Below are positions 10,414 through 22,105 of a stretch of 64,000 nucleotides of DNA, in pieces. The notes beneath the pieces were generated by a model. It was not told the DNA's origin. It ran no database searches and was given only the letters and a program-made list of their open reading frames with translations. Every line of letters begins with the position of its first letter. Position 1 is the stretch's first letter. Source of the DNA: Unio delphinus (lineage: Eukaryota > Mollusca > Bivalvia > Unionida > Unionidae); assembly GCA_029339505.1 (NCBI GenBank), contig JAQISU010000081.1, positions 16,095,001 through 16,159,000 on the forward strand. Direction: 5' to 3'. The position numbers and the translations under genes were made by a program.

Positions 10414-11866
10414 GTTTGGGTTTTGATTTTGTCAGCATTTAAGAAGCACATTTGACAACTTAAGTAGATGTCAAAGGAATATTTTACCCCATTCCGATTA
10501 ACCTTGGTGGAGAACCAGTTGTGGGCCTCGTCGGAATGACTGTCGGCTAGTTAAAGTGCCCCGTCTGTCGACGTCTGTCAGCGACATTTGAAAAATCATG
10601 ACAAATTTGACATTATGCCTCCATTTACAAGCCAGCTGCCGACATATTCGCTAACTGTGTGACCCAAAATGATGTTTCAGGTCGTCAATAAAGTCCACGT
10701 AAGCTTTGTATGGTCTCTAATGTCGCTGCTTGCGAGTATGCCAGGTTTTATCCATAATACGCTGCATTTACACGGTTTACTAGGACCTCGCCAAGCTTGG
10801 GTGGCTATAAGCGTCTAGTCGAATGTCTAGCTGTGTGCCTGGTCCTCGTACATTAAGACAAAGTCGTTTCTTCTCCCTGGGATACTTTGGTATACTTGGC
10901 TCCTAAAGCAGCTGAGCACCATGCACAATTAGCGAGAATCTGATAGACGCCACACAACACCAAATTATTTTGAGCCCTCGTTTCCAATTCCCGAGTATAT
11001 ACATAGATTCAGTTTTATTCCTGCTGCACAAAAAATATGCGGATATTTGAAAGGACGTAACGATCCTTTAATAACATGTACATGTATATCATTAACTTTC
11101 AGATACAAATAAGCCATGAAAGCCTTGGCACCGCTTGGTCCTGCATTTTTACTACACACTGGTGCTACATATTAGCCCGTCTTTCTGTAGGAAGAAGAAA
11201 AAAAGCAAGTGCTAATCCCCCTGACGCATTGGATAAATTGGAACAAATTCTACTTAGTTCCACCCAGCTTGGACGACTAGACGCTTCTCAGTAGTCAAGA
11301 TGTTGGAAGAGGCCACTGGCGAAAAGCAGAGTGATGTAACGCTAGTCATGACTGAGGATTCCGGATGTTTATCTCTAGCTTCGAACATTCTTCAGACAAT
11401 AACGGTACTGGTCATGAACCAAACAATGCGATGCTCGCGAGGTAAAATAACTCGTCGCGCCTCTTTAGCGGTAGGCGGCATTAAAACAAAGACGTGTTGT
11501 AATTCTCGTAGCGCTACGCCCATACACCAAATATACATCGCGACTACAAGATTATGTTAGTCTTCTTCAGCGGGACTGACATCAATGGCCTACAAAAGGT
11601 GCACACCACATGTTCTGGTGTTAACATAAATTAGAACGAGTTCCATTGCTTATTTCTCGATATGATGCTTATAGTCCATAGCTTTACAACCATAGATGTG
11701 GACAGCATAGTGACATGAAAGTTTCAGTCTGGTGTGGAGAAAGCTTACACTGTAAACAAATCTTACATTTACTTTTAAAACGAGGTCCCCCCACATTGTG
11801 ATATTTCCCAGTACTCGGCAACCAAGGCATTAACAGAGATTCAAACGACATAGACGGTGTTCTCCA

Positions 11867-12049
11867 ATGCCTAAGAGAGACTTTATAAACTCGGACGTGA
11901 AGATTTCAGCTCTCTCCACGAAACCACCGAATGGTGCAGCCAACAAAATTGCAGTGATGTTCGTTCCTCAAGGGTCATATACCGGCAATACAATCAACCG
12001 TGCGTTTGTTGACATTAACTTAATCAAACATGTAGTTGATTATAGTTGA
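11867..12049 (+). pseudogene. Unrecognised coding-like patch inside the LTR element
   Basis: A 60-codon open stretch with balanced amino-acid composition (for example KIAVMFVPQGSYTG) in the GC-richer interior. Coding-like composition continues beyond the stop in another frame to about 12,400, including Cys-containing segments. This is compatible with a decayed glycoprotein ectodomain in the position of a retroviral env, but I recognise no family. The call rests on composition and position only. Confidence 0.3.
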
Positions 12050-13419
12050 CCCTCAGGATGCTGTCACATTGAAGTGTGTTACTAACCGGATACACGCCAA
12101 CCGATGTTGAGACACGGCCATACGTTCTAGTGTCATCTTTTGGTCCGAATCCTGCCTTATCGATTTGAAAACCAGGATTTGCCGCTGCCGTAATCTTATG
12201 ATTTAGCCGGAAACCACCGTTTTATCTACGACAAAGGCCTTAATCAGATGGTAAAATATGTTAAAGTCGGTCACCCGGACTACTGTACCTAATTCGTCTG
12301 GTAATTATCACTGGGATTCAACTAAGAACTTTCAAAACGTCGGTTCTTTAGCTGTCAGCAACACAAACGATACCATCACCATCTAGGTCTCCTGGTTTTA
12401 TTTTCTTAACCTACATTGACATCATTGTAACGGATTGTGGGTAATTTTTTCAATCCACATGTATGGAATTATTCTGGCACACATTGACGGGTAGTGATTA
12501 TAATGCCGGGGGCGTCTCAGACAAAAGCTTTACTGTTTGCTTCTAGTGACTCATCTGGTGTGAGGGCGTTAACGTCGATTTACAAGTGTGGAAATTCTCA
12601 GCCAATGCGTGTCTTTTCGGCTTTCTCAGTTATAACCTGCTTAATGCGAAACATTGAGCTATTGTGGAGCAACCAGATATAGACAAGTGGCACGAATCAT
12701 TGGTGCATCCTGCCACTTCTTAGATCGATAACTAAGTATTAAGTAGTTAACAAAACAAGGAATACGTTACATTCCATTTGTGGATAAGTATCTGCAATAG
12801 CTCGGTGTCGACACATACCCGTTCAGATTGGGTTGAACGACAATGCAAAACAGATTAACATTCAGAACTTGGAAAATCCAGAGCACCCTAAGCCGACCAG
12901 TGCTATAATATAAGTAATTGCGTTTTCTCCTTCGGAACAACAACAGTCAAAAGTACAACCCTCGTGGCGTATAGGGATTCCACTGTTACTTCAATGACAT
13001 CGTGATATTTAGCGAAACGTCCTTAGATGCAACCTTATCTTTGAGGTATGTACAAAAGTAGAATTATTTTCGAAAAGGATGCACTGCGGCGCTTGCAGTC
13101 ATCGCCCAGAAAAACAGACACCGAACTTTCAAACTGAGGGCATGCTGTATGTGGCTGCTGATGAACGTGTTTGCAGGAATGCTGTTGAACACTATCTTAT
13201 TCCAGATATCTAACAAACTGACCCTATCTTTGACATCACCACCGTCTTGCCAAGTACAACAGAACGGCATGTTACAGGCGATTGTACGCAGTAGATCTAT
13301 CACCACTCATTCCAGATCAACAAAACGTACATATCACACATATTTTAGATGAACTAAAATGTCGACATATCCAAAATAGGAAAACCCAGTATATTTAATA
13401 TGAAACCTTCTTAGGGACA

Positions 13420-13679
13420 GTGGCAGAAGAGCAGCAAATTCTGTACAAGATAGCACAGTAAATGTCGTCGATGCTGTTGAAACCATTCTGAAGCTTGTGT
13501 CTGTGACTACTGGTGTGGCTGTGATTGAAATATTGTCAAAATGCATTGCTGCCCCAATTACGACTGTCATTCAAATTACAACGTTAGGTTGTGGTATGAT
13601 TTATGTCATGAATATCTATATTTTATATAACGCCCGACGCATGATTTTATCTAAGTTTGCAAGTTGTATTCATGACTAA
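13420..13679 (+). pseudogene. Hydrophobic ORF end just upstream of the 3' LTR (env-like?)
   Basis: The reading frame that stops at 13,677-13,679 contains two hydrophobic stretches (VSVTTGVAVIEIL, then TTVIQITTLGCGMIYVMNIY) followed by a short basic segment (NARRMILSK) and the stop, seven bases before the presumed 3' LTR. A membrane anchor plus short tail in that position is what an envelope-type protein of an LTR element would show. The upstream part of the frame is broken. No fusion peptide, cleavage site or family signature is recognised, so the function is inference. Confidence 0.35.
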
Positions 13680-13686
13680 ATTGTAG

Positions 13687-14489
13687 TGATTATCTGAAGT
13701 CAGATTTTGCCTACATGACAAGTGTCTGATGTAGGAATATTAAGAGCGTAATATTAAATATGATCTTCAAATAGATGCACAAGTATATGTTAACAAATAT
13801 TAATAATAATCTTAATAATAAAACTTGTTGACGATTTCGGGTTAATTTCTCAATGGCTGGATGGGTTAGGGCAGTTCTAGAATAATTAAGTAATTGCCTT
13901 CAGAATGAGTTAGGTCACATGATTAAGTATTTCAAAATATTTATTGAATAGTACCTGTCACTTGGTCTATATTGCGACATATTATCGTAATATAAGGTGA
14001 ATATAAAAAGAGAATTGAGCAGTCAGATTTCATTCCCGTGTTGGAGTCTTTATTATTTCTTGTATTCTTGTGTTCTTGTCGTAACGTCAAAGCTGATAAC
14101 GTTTTTGATGTTGTACTTATATCTCATTTGAGAGGAAAAGCGTTTGTTTGGACTTTTCAGTGAAAATAGAGAATGCACATTGTTTGGCCATTACTTTGGA
14201 CATATTGTGTATTGTTTAAAGGTGTTCTGGACATCGCCATTTTGATTACGTCACGATTCTTGGTGTACCAGTACATTTGCGGTTTTGAAATTTATACGTA
14301 ACTATGCATTCTTTTAGATTTTTATTATATCTCCTTCATAATTATTTTAGATTTTTTTCTTAATACTATAAGTTTCTGTCCGATTTTCATTTAATAACAT
14401 TAATAATTAAATTGTTCGTTAAGTTTTACAAATCTTGTTGATATTGCTTCTCTCTCTTATTTTTTTTATGACAATAGAAAGTCGTAACA
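13687..14489 (+). repeat. LTR-like direct repeat, 3' copy
   Basis: Partner of 9669-10413. It ends in AAGTCGTAACA and carries a TATA-like AATATAAAAAG near 13,998 followed by GAATTGAGCAGTC. Substitutions and small indels are frequent between the two copies, so the element is old. Confidence 0.65.
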
Positions 14490-15590
14490 TTTCTGTGACT
14501 GAACATTTTATCAGACGATGATTATCCATTTGGCCGAATAAGAGACTAATACAATCACAGAGCACAAAATCAATCTAAGGCTTTGCGCGGCAATGCCATC
14601 TGCTGGAGAGGAGGTCCTCGCTATTTTACATTAAGCTGACAAATATATAAACATGAAAAAAATAATACGGGCTGTACAACGCAAGACAAACATTTCGGTT
14701 GAAATCGACTAAGCAATAAAAAAACAATAGCCAGCGGAAGTGCGGAAAACCGCTAGGATGTCATACTAGATCTCACTGGGATTAATTAAAAGCTGTATAT
14801 TATTCTGGCAACCGTCAGAACAACAGCTTTCAGACTCCAGGTCTATTCCAAGCTCTGCAATGGCAAAATTACGAAAGTGGATTTTACTTTAAATAATGAA
14901 TTATTCTCAACGAATGTTTGTGTATTATTGGACCATCATTTTTGACCATCATTTAGTCATACCACACCAGCTTGCCGTACGTTCCACGTGAGTTTGATGA
15001 CGCAACAATGCATTTCATGAAATGTTTTTACTGTATACATGCGAGATGATTTAATTCTTTGTTCAGTTCTGTGTCTATCTTCATATTACTTCAATGTCTG
15101 AGAGTACTGATTCATCAATGATTGTTCCACAGCTATTCCAAAACATTTTATAACAAGACATGAACTAAATTACTTATTCTGAATTCGCCGTACAGCATTT
15201 CTTGGGGAGTCTTTTGTTCTTGTTTACTTATGATGTACCATAACATTTCTTTTTATGATAAAGACTGTTGATTACCATTCTTTTTTAGACCATTTTATTC
15301 TACCTTGTATTCACGTCTGGTTAAATTAGCATTACGTTCGTAATTAATTATTATGGATTTATAAAGAGTCGAGGATGCTATCCTGGACAATGGTTTCAAT
15401 CTTGAAATGATTATGCGCTATGATTTCGAGTATTGGTACGGAGTCCACAAATACTGGAACCAGAAACGAAGTGCCATAAGAACGGCTCTTTGCATAGTGT
15501 CGTGTCAGCATTGTTCTAAGTAATATTCATGCAAGACAAAGCATTCTTTCAATCTATAATCTTTCCGATTTTAAGCACGTGTGCTTATAA
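14490..15590. other. No gene seen
   Basis: No coding, LTR or tandem signal that I can support. Confidence 0.4.
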
Positions 15591-15597
15591 CCATTAC

Positions 15598-15733
<136 letters not shown>

Positions 15734-16059
15734 TTTGCCACACATTAATTTATGAAAAATATGAGAAGCAAATGTATATACCAAGAAGTTGACCTAGAAA
15801 CAATTTGCTTACTTCAAACTTTCTTGCTTGTTTCAGTCAGGTGTGACACAGGAATATACACTCAGGTATATTAATGTGTATGTCCTACGGTAAGACTGCT
15901 CCACCTTTCAAGAATGTTTATATATGACATGTGCCTTTAGGGGATTTAAATGTTTTTCAAGGGAGGTAGGTTTGACATGGGTGTTCTAGCCCCTTATCAC
16001 AATAACAACACTATAAGATTAAAAATATACACAAACTATACAGAGGCACACACAAAGCG

Positions 16060-16060
<1 letters not shown>

Positions 16061-16107
<47 letters not shown>
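16061..16107. repeat. (CA)n microsatellite
   Basis: About 23 CA units. Confidence 0.97.
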
Positions 16108-16108
<1 letters not shown>

Positions 16109-16201
16109 GTGTTTGGTTGATTGTTATGCATCCCATTTAAAGACCATATAAGGGAACATTTTACTGATTCATTTGTTATAATAAATATTTTGATGTCAGG
16201 T

Positions 16202-16206
<5 letters not shown>

Positions 16207-16275
<69 letters not shown>
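16207..16275. repeat. (GA)n microsatellite
   Basis: About 34 GA units. Later sequence to 16,440 repeats TTAAAaTACAgAGAGAGACT-like words at wide spacing, suggesting local slippage. Confidence 0.97.
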
Positions 16276-16278
<3 letters not shown>

Positions 16279-16639
16279 GCAATAAATCAATTTAGATTAA
16301 AAGCATAGATATACTGTATGCAATAAACTAATTCAGATTAAAGACAAATAGAGACTGTAATTAACAGACCACTTCAGGTTAAAATACAAAGAGAGACTAT
16401 ATGCACACAAAAATCACAATTTAGGTTAAGAGAATTTACATTTTTTTTCTTTAGAGGCTGAATGAAAAATTACAATATAAAAAATCTAATTAAAATGATA
16501 GGATCTATATTTCTGAATAAATAGTTGGTAACTACGCAATATTCGTGTGTCTAAATATCAACCGTATATTTAAATATGTTGAGAAAAATAAAGCATTAAA
16601 ATTTAAGTTTCCGACATTTAATCAGTAGAGAAAGAAGGT

Positions 16640-17560
16640 ATTGTACTAATGAACGCCTGACGTATCCAACCACTGTATTTTGATATTCCTTCAAATATAA
16701 AAGTATTTCAGGGTACTAAGAGAGGTATACTTGTCCAGGCTCTGTATTCAGATATCCCTTCACATGTAGAGACACTGTAGTGTACTAAAAGAGGTATACG
16801 TTGTCGAACCACTGTATGTAGAGATCCCTTGAAATGTGAAGATATCGAAGTGTAGTAAAAGATCATAGACATGTCTAACCACTGTATGTAGAGATCCCTT
16901 GAAATGTGAAGATATTGAAGTGTAGTGAAAGATCATAGACATGTCCAGCCACTGTATGTAGAGATCCTTTAAAATATGAAGATATTGAAGTGTAGTAAAA
17001 GACCATAGACATGTCCAGCTCCTGTATGTATAGATCCCTTGACATGTGAAGATATTGAAGTGTAGTAAAAGACCATAGACATGTCCAGCCACTGTATGTA
17101 GAGATCCCTTGACATGTGAAGATATTGAAGTGTAGTAAAAGATCGTAGACATGTCTAACCACTGTATGTAGAAATCCTTTAAAATGTTGAGACGTTGTAT
17201 CATGATATGTCCTACGATTGTATTTAGAAATTTCATCAAATGTAGAGACATTATAGTGTACCAAATGACGCTAGAATGTTCCATCCACTGTACTCAGAGA
17301 TCCCTTCGAATGTAGAGACATTATAGTGTATCAAAAAGACGCTAGAATGTTCCATCCACTGTACCCTTCGAATGTAGAGACATTATAGTGTATCAAATGA
17401 CGCTAGAATGTTCCATCCACTGTACCCATTCGAATGTAGAGACATTATGGTGTACCAAATGACGCGAGAATGTTCCATCCATTGTACTTAGAGATCCCTT
17501 AGAATGTAAATAAAGTTCCACCCACTGTATTTAGAAATCTCTTTTAATTTAGACAGCTTT
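16640..17560. repeat. 70-bp satellite, about 13 units
   Basis: The word ACTGTATGTAGAGATCC recurs at 16,811, 16,881, 16,951, 17,021, 17,091 and 17,161, an exact 70-bp period. More diverged or shortened units (about 62-70 bp, with CCATCCACTGTAC and GTAGAGACATTATAGTGTA) extend the array on both sides. Two overlapping reverse-strand ORFs of 174 and 129 codons arise because 70 is not a multiple of 3, which cycles the same unit through all frames; they are not genes. Confidence 0.93.
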
Positions 17561-18142
17561 TATAATTCTGAACACATTTCATTTAAAAATATGTCTGACA
17601 AGTTTTGTCTGATATATTTGTTGATCAAAATACCGACTGCCTTCAAGATAAAATAGAAAATATGTGCAGGTGATATATTAAAAACAATACCTAGGTAGTT
17701 AAATGGCAAAGTAAGTAAAACTCACCGTTCTTTTCAATTAAGTATATTTAAAGACATTAAAGTCAAATCAAAGTGGTCCACTTATTGTACATAAACAATG
17801 ATAGATTAATGTTTTTGTATTTAGCAGCAACGATAATAAAACGTCCATCCAAAACGAAGATAGAGGAACTCAAGAAAGATAACAGAAATGACTGACAAAA
17901 ATGTTGATGATACTTTGATAATTTAGTGTTTTTATTTACACAAAATAGTTTGAACATAATAATACTTCCTTTACATCAGAGCTAATATACAGAAGAATAA
18001 AAGTGCTGATATTCTTTCATTTATGATATGTTATAACTCTTTTATTTCAGTTTCAGAATTAGTTATTGTTTGCTCGTTCAAAATCCATTTATTCATATCG
18101 TAACATCTAATCAAATTCATGTGCTTTGGAGTATTTCAAATT
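17561..18142. other. No gene seen
   Basis: AT-rich with no supported feature. Confidence 0.4.
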
Positions 18143-18240
18143 AAAGGTATGCCAATTTAGGCCACAGTACATGAAAATAATATAAAGGTATGCCAATTTA
18201 TGTCACAGTACATGAAAATAATATAAAGGTATGCCAATAT
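18143..18240. repeat. 41-bp tandem repeat, 2.4 copies
   Basis: AAAGGTATGCCAATTTA begins at 18,143, 18,184 and 18,225, an exact 41-bp period. Confidence 0.9.
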
Positions 18241-18339
18241 TTTTCCAGTGTGCTTGTTGCAACTGCACACAACTTCACCTTATACATGTCCTTCTTTCAG
18301 AAGTATATATTTACTATGGAACGGAACCCAGACTGATTC

Positions 18340-18550
18340 GACCGCTGCCGTAGCCTAAGTGGTTAGAGCGTCGCCTCGGATGCGGGTGGTCGGGAGTTCA
18401 ATGCCCCGCCGAGTCATTCAAAAGCTTATTAAAACGGTTTTAGCAGCCGCCTCACTTGGCCCTCGGCATTAAGATGTTAGTGTTGTGGCTGTGTGGTAAA
18501 TGATGCTACGTATTTGCGGCATATTGCCCCTGTGTGTCATACCGCAAACG
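18340..18550 (+). repeat. tRNA-derived SINE, 3'-truncated or diverged
   Basis: The head has box A (TAGCCTAAGTGGTTAGAGCG) and a mutated box B (GAGTTCAATGCC), then the family body CCTCACTTGGCCCTCGGCAT. The middle portion after GTGTTGTGGCTG is shortened relative to the 27-kb copy; TTTGCGGCATATTGCCCC is the last clear match. 18,551-19,080 shows nothing further. Confidence 0.8.
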
Positions 18551-19079
18551 TACTGATATGACTCAGTATTTGCATACTAGTTTTAATTACCAGAAAACAC
18601 TAATTAGTAAAATAAAAAGATTTGAATAATTTTAAACATTGCAAAGCTTAATCATTTGTCATCTTGTTACCTAATCATACACAAAACATTTTCTGGAAAT
18701 TAAATGAATTATATTTCATACATTTCATGTTTACATAACAATCAAAACTACACAAATTAAAAGAAAATATTTGTTTTAGATGTTTTTCTAAAGATGGATT
18801 AACAATGGCAGCTATCGAATTTAAAAAATCAAAAAAATCATTCGTAACGATTTTCTTTCCAACATAAAGCTAGTTTGTTTATTTCAAGGTGATGACATTA
18901 TCCCAAATGACAACAATATATTTAAAAATGTTTTCTGGCGTCATGTTATATTTTTTTTATTATAGATTTATCAAAGAACAAATACCTAGACAGGAAAAGG
19001 AAACAAATTTATACATGAATTCACTTATAAAGGTAAACAAGGTACAATCTTTTGACAAGACATGTGTTGAATATATAAT

Positions 19080-20580
19080 TCATTGTGTATAGTTGTCTTG
19101 CCTCACAGGCATAATTCAGTGTGTAATGTCCTTTGGCCTTACAGGGTATAATTCAGTGTGTAAAGCCCTTTGGCCTTGCAGGGTATAATTCAGTGTATAA
19201 AGTCTTCTTACCTAACAGAGTAAAATTCAGTGTGCACAGCCATCTTCGTGCCTCTTCATGTATATTTTAACGCGTACGTGCATTTCAGAACATAATAAAA
19301 TGAATAAAGTCTTCTGGCCTCTCAAAGTACAAGTCAATGCAAAATGTCTTCTCGCCTTTCAATATAGAGTTTAATGTGCTGCGTCTTCTTGCCTTTAATA
19401 GTATCATCAAGTATATAACGTATTGTTGCCTTTAATGGTATAATCAAGTATCTAAAGTCTTCTTGCTTTTAATGGTATAATCAAGTATCTAAAGTCTTCT
19501 TGCTTTTAATGGTATAATCAAGTATCTAAAGCCTTCTTGCTTTTAATGGTATAATCAAGTATCTAAAGTCTTCTTGCTTTTAATGGTATAATCCAGTATA
19601 TACAGACTTCTTGCTTTAAATGGTATAATCTAGTATATAAAGTATTCTTGCCTTTAATTGTATAATCTAGCATAGTCGTCTTGCCTTTAATGGTATAATG
19701 CAGTATAATGTCTTATTGTCATTAATGGTATAATCCAGTATGCAAAATCTATTTTCCCTTATAGGTATAAACCAGTATGCAAAGTCTTTCTTCCTTCTCC
19801 CTTAATTGATATAATCCAGTATATAAAGTCTTCTTGCCTTTTATGGTATAATCCAGTATATAAAGTGTTCTTGCCTTTAATTGAATATTTAATATCGAAA
19901 GTCTTCGTGCCTTTCAATGTATAATTCAGTATGGAAACTCTTCTTGCCTTCGAAGGTAAAATTCTCTTGGTAAATTCCTTGATTTTAAAAATGAAAATTT
20001 ATTGTGCAAAGTCATCTTCATTTTCAACGTTAAATTCAATGTGTAAATGTATTCTTATTATTCCAGGTGTAATTTAATATATAAAGTCCTTTAGCCATTC
20101 AAGGCGTCATTTAATCTGTAAAGTCCTTTTGCCATTCACGGTATAATTCATTGTGTAAAGTCCTCTTGCTATTCAAGGTGTAAGTCAATGTGTAAAGTCC
20201 ATCTGCCATTCAATGTGTTATTCAATGTGTAAAGTCCATCTGCCATTCAAGGTGTAATTCAATGTGTAAAGTCCATCTGCCATTCAAGGTGTAATTCAAT
20301 GTGTGAAGTCCATCTGCCGATCCAGTTGTAAGTCAATGTGTAATGTCTCTTTGCCATGCAAGGTATATTTAAATGTGTACATTCCTCTTGCAATTCCAGG
20401 TGTAATTCAATGTGTAAAGACATATTGCCATTTCAGGTGGTTTAATTCAATGTGTAAAGACATATTGCCATTTCAGGTGGTTTAATTCAATGTGTAAAGA
20501 CATATTGCCATTTCAGGTGGTTTAATTCAATGTGTAAAGACATATTGCCATTTCAGGTGGTTTAATCCAATGTGTAAACT
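19080..20580. repeat. 37-bp satellite, about 40 diverged units
   Basis: Units of the form TTCTTGCyTTTAATGGTATA plus ATCmAGTATmTAAAGTC repeat with a 37-bp period (for example TAATCA at 19,478, 19,515 and 19,552). The later half uses a variant (TTCAATGTGTAAAGTCCATC plus TGCCATTCAAGGTG), also 37 bp (20,221, 20,258). The array ends in four 40-bp units containing AAAGACATATTGCCATTTCA. The distinct blocks suggest successive local amplifications. Confidence 0.92.
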
Positions 20581-20842
20581 CTTTACTTAAACGTTAAAAT
20601 GCGATACAGCTGCAAATGCTAGGCCCTTTATTCGTTTCCAACTACATTTTATTAGTAGTGTTAACAGTTAACGGAAAGAAAGGCTTTATAAATTACTGTT
20701 GAAATCGGATATTAAACTAAATGAGACAAAAGTTTTCCAAATATATATTCTAAACTTTTCAAAATATTCCATGGTTTCAACTTTGTTTCATTCAGAGGCT
20801 TTAACCAATAAATTAATTTGAAAAAAAAATTAAATTCGCTTA

Positions 20843-20885
20843 TATCGATAAATGTTTATCGATAAATCGATATTATATCGATAAA
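20843..20885. promoter_or_regulatory. Cluster of four ATCGAT / TATCGATA motifs
   Basis: TATCGATA-like sites lie at 20,843-20,850, 20,856-20,865, 20,866-20,872 and 20,877-20,885, partly overlapping as palindromes. TATCGATA is the DREF-binding DRE in insects. Whether it works here is unknown, and no gene start is seen nearby. Confidence 0.35.
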
Positions 20886-20956
20886 TTTATGCTTCATAAG
20901 AATTGAACTGAAAGAACTTTGCATTTTTAATTTGGGAAAGTAATATGATATAATGG

Positions 20957-21030
20957 CATGATGTGTCCCACTTGATTCTAAATGATGTGTCCCATTTCAT
21001 TCGAAATGATGTGATCCACTTGATTCGGAA
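20957..21030. repeat. 24-bp tandem repeat, about 3 copies
   Basis: ATGATGTGTCCCACTTGATT plus four bases repeats three times with substitutions. Confidence 0.8.
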
Positions 21031-21293
21031 TTCATTAAATTTAGATGTCATGTGAACGAAAACTAAATAACCCATCATTATATTGCACTAGAGGACACAA
21101 ATACATAGGGAATATAAATAAAATAATACCTTGTCGCGTTGCTTCTTACAAAATAAAAAAATTATACATGCAAAATAAAACACGAATACACCTAGTTTAA
21201 AAGGCTGAAGATTTTGATAAAGACCAGTTGAAACATATTCAAATGCACGTGTAATAGCATGACGTTTGATATAAATGATATTATGAAACGTAG

Positions 21294-21528
<235 letters not shown>

Positions 21529-21839
21529 CACTATGAAATTCTTCAACATGTTTGACAATTTGTAACGTTTTAGGGGAGACTGACATGTATTCTGGCTCTA
21601 TTATCGTGTCTTAGCTGTTTATATAATGTGGTTTACTTTAAACATTCCCCATTTTCGCGTAAACATATGAAACAGAATCAATCCTCATTGTTATGCTTGG
21701 TTTTATATTTGGGCGGATTTATTTATTTAAAATTATTACATAACTGGATATTTTTTAATAATTGCTCAATACTATACTTGGACTAAAAAAATAATTTTTA
21801 ATTATAGTGAAATCACACAATGCCATTGTAGATCATATT

Positions 21840-22105
21840 ATTTTGATATATCAAAAGACTGTTAAAACATACCCAAATTCCAGCCTGTTGGCACATTATC
21901 CCATTCTAGACTATAGTTGCATCGACACATTCAATAAATCTCGAATACTACTGAAATTCATTTGAAACTTCATAGATGCGGACTTGTGATAGCATTTTTA
22001 GGACTATTTGGGATTTGATTCACATTATATAGTAAGTTCTTGTTAAAATTTTCACTTTGTATTTAGGGAAATAAATTGTTTCTTGAAGATTACAAAACCC
22101 GTTGT
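21840..22105 (+). repeat. LTR fragment, same family as the 54-60 kb gypsy LTRs
   Basis: Landmarks TTGGCACATyAkCACATT-like, GACTTGTGATAGCATTTTTAG, GGACTATTTGGGATTTGATT, TTTTCACTTTGTATTTAGGG and AAATAAATTGTTTCTTGAAG parallel 60,200-60,430. Only the 3' part of an LTR is present, with no adjoining interior. Confidence 0.65.

Larger units (their letters stand above)
9669..14489 (+). mobile_element. Degraded LTR element with possible env-like 3' ORF
   Basis: Two diverged direct repeats of 0.75-0.8 kb, both ending in TCGTAACA, bracket 3.3 kb of sequence. Together they read as a 5' LTR, interior and 3' LTR in plus orientation. The 3' copy keeps a TATA-like AATATAAAAAG near 13,998. The interior looks clearly richer in GC than its surroundings and has coding-like patches, but I recognise no gag, protease, RT or integrase in it. 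The pol region is presumably deleted, or this is a non-standard element. No target-site duplication was found. The alternative is two independent solo LTRs around unrelated DNA. Confidence 0.6.

Noticed and set aside
13149..13352. Forward ORF of 67 codons
   Set aside because: It may be part of the decayed interior of the LTR element but has no recognisable motif, so it was not listed separately.
16760..17284. Reverse ORFs of 174 and 129 codons
   Set aside because: They lie entirely in the 70-bp satellite and repeat one unit in shifting frames; no protein family and no independent coding signal.
16207..20580. CRISPR array
   Set aside because: The satellites have no unique spacers between conserved repeats, and the context is eukaryotic.
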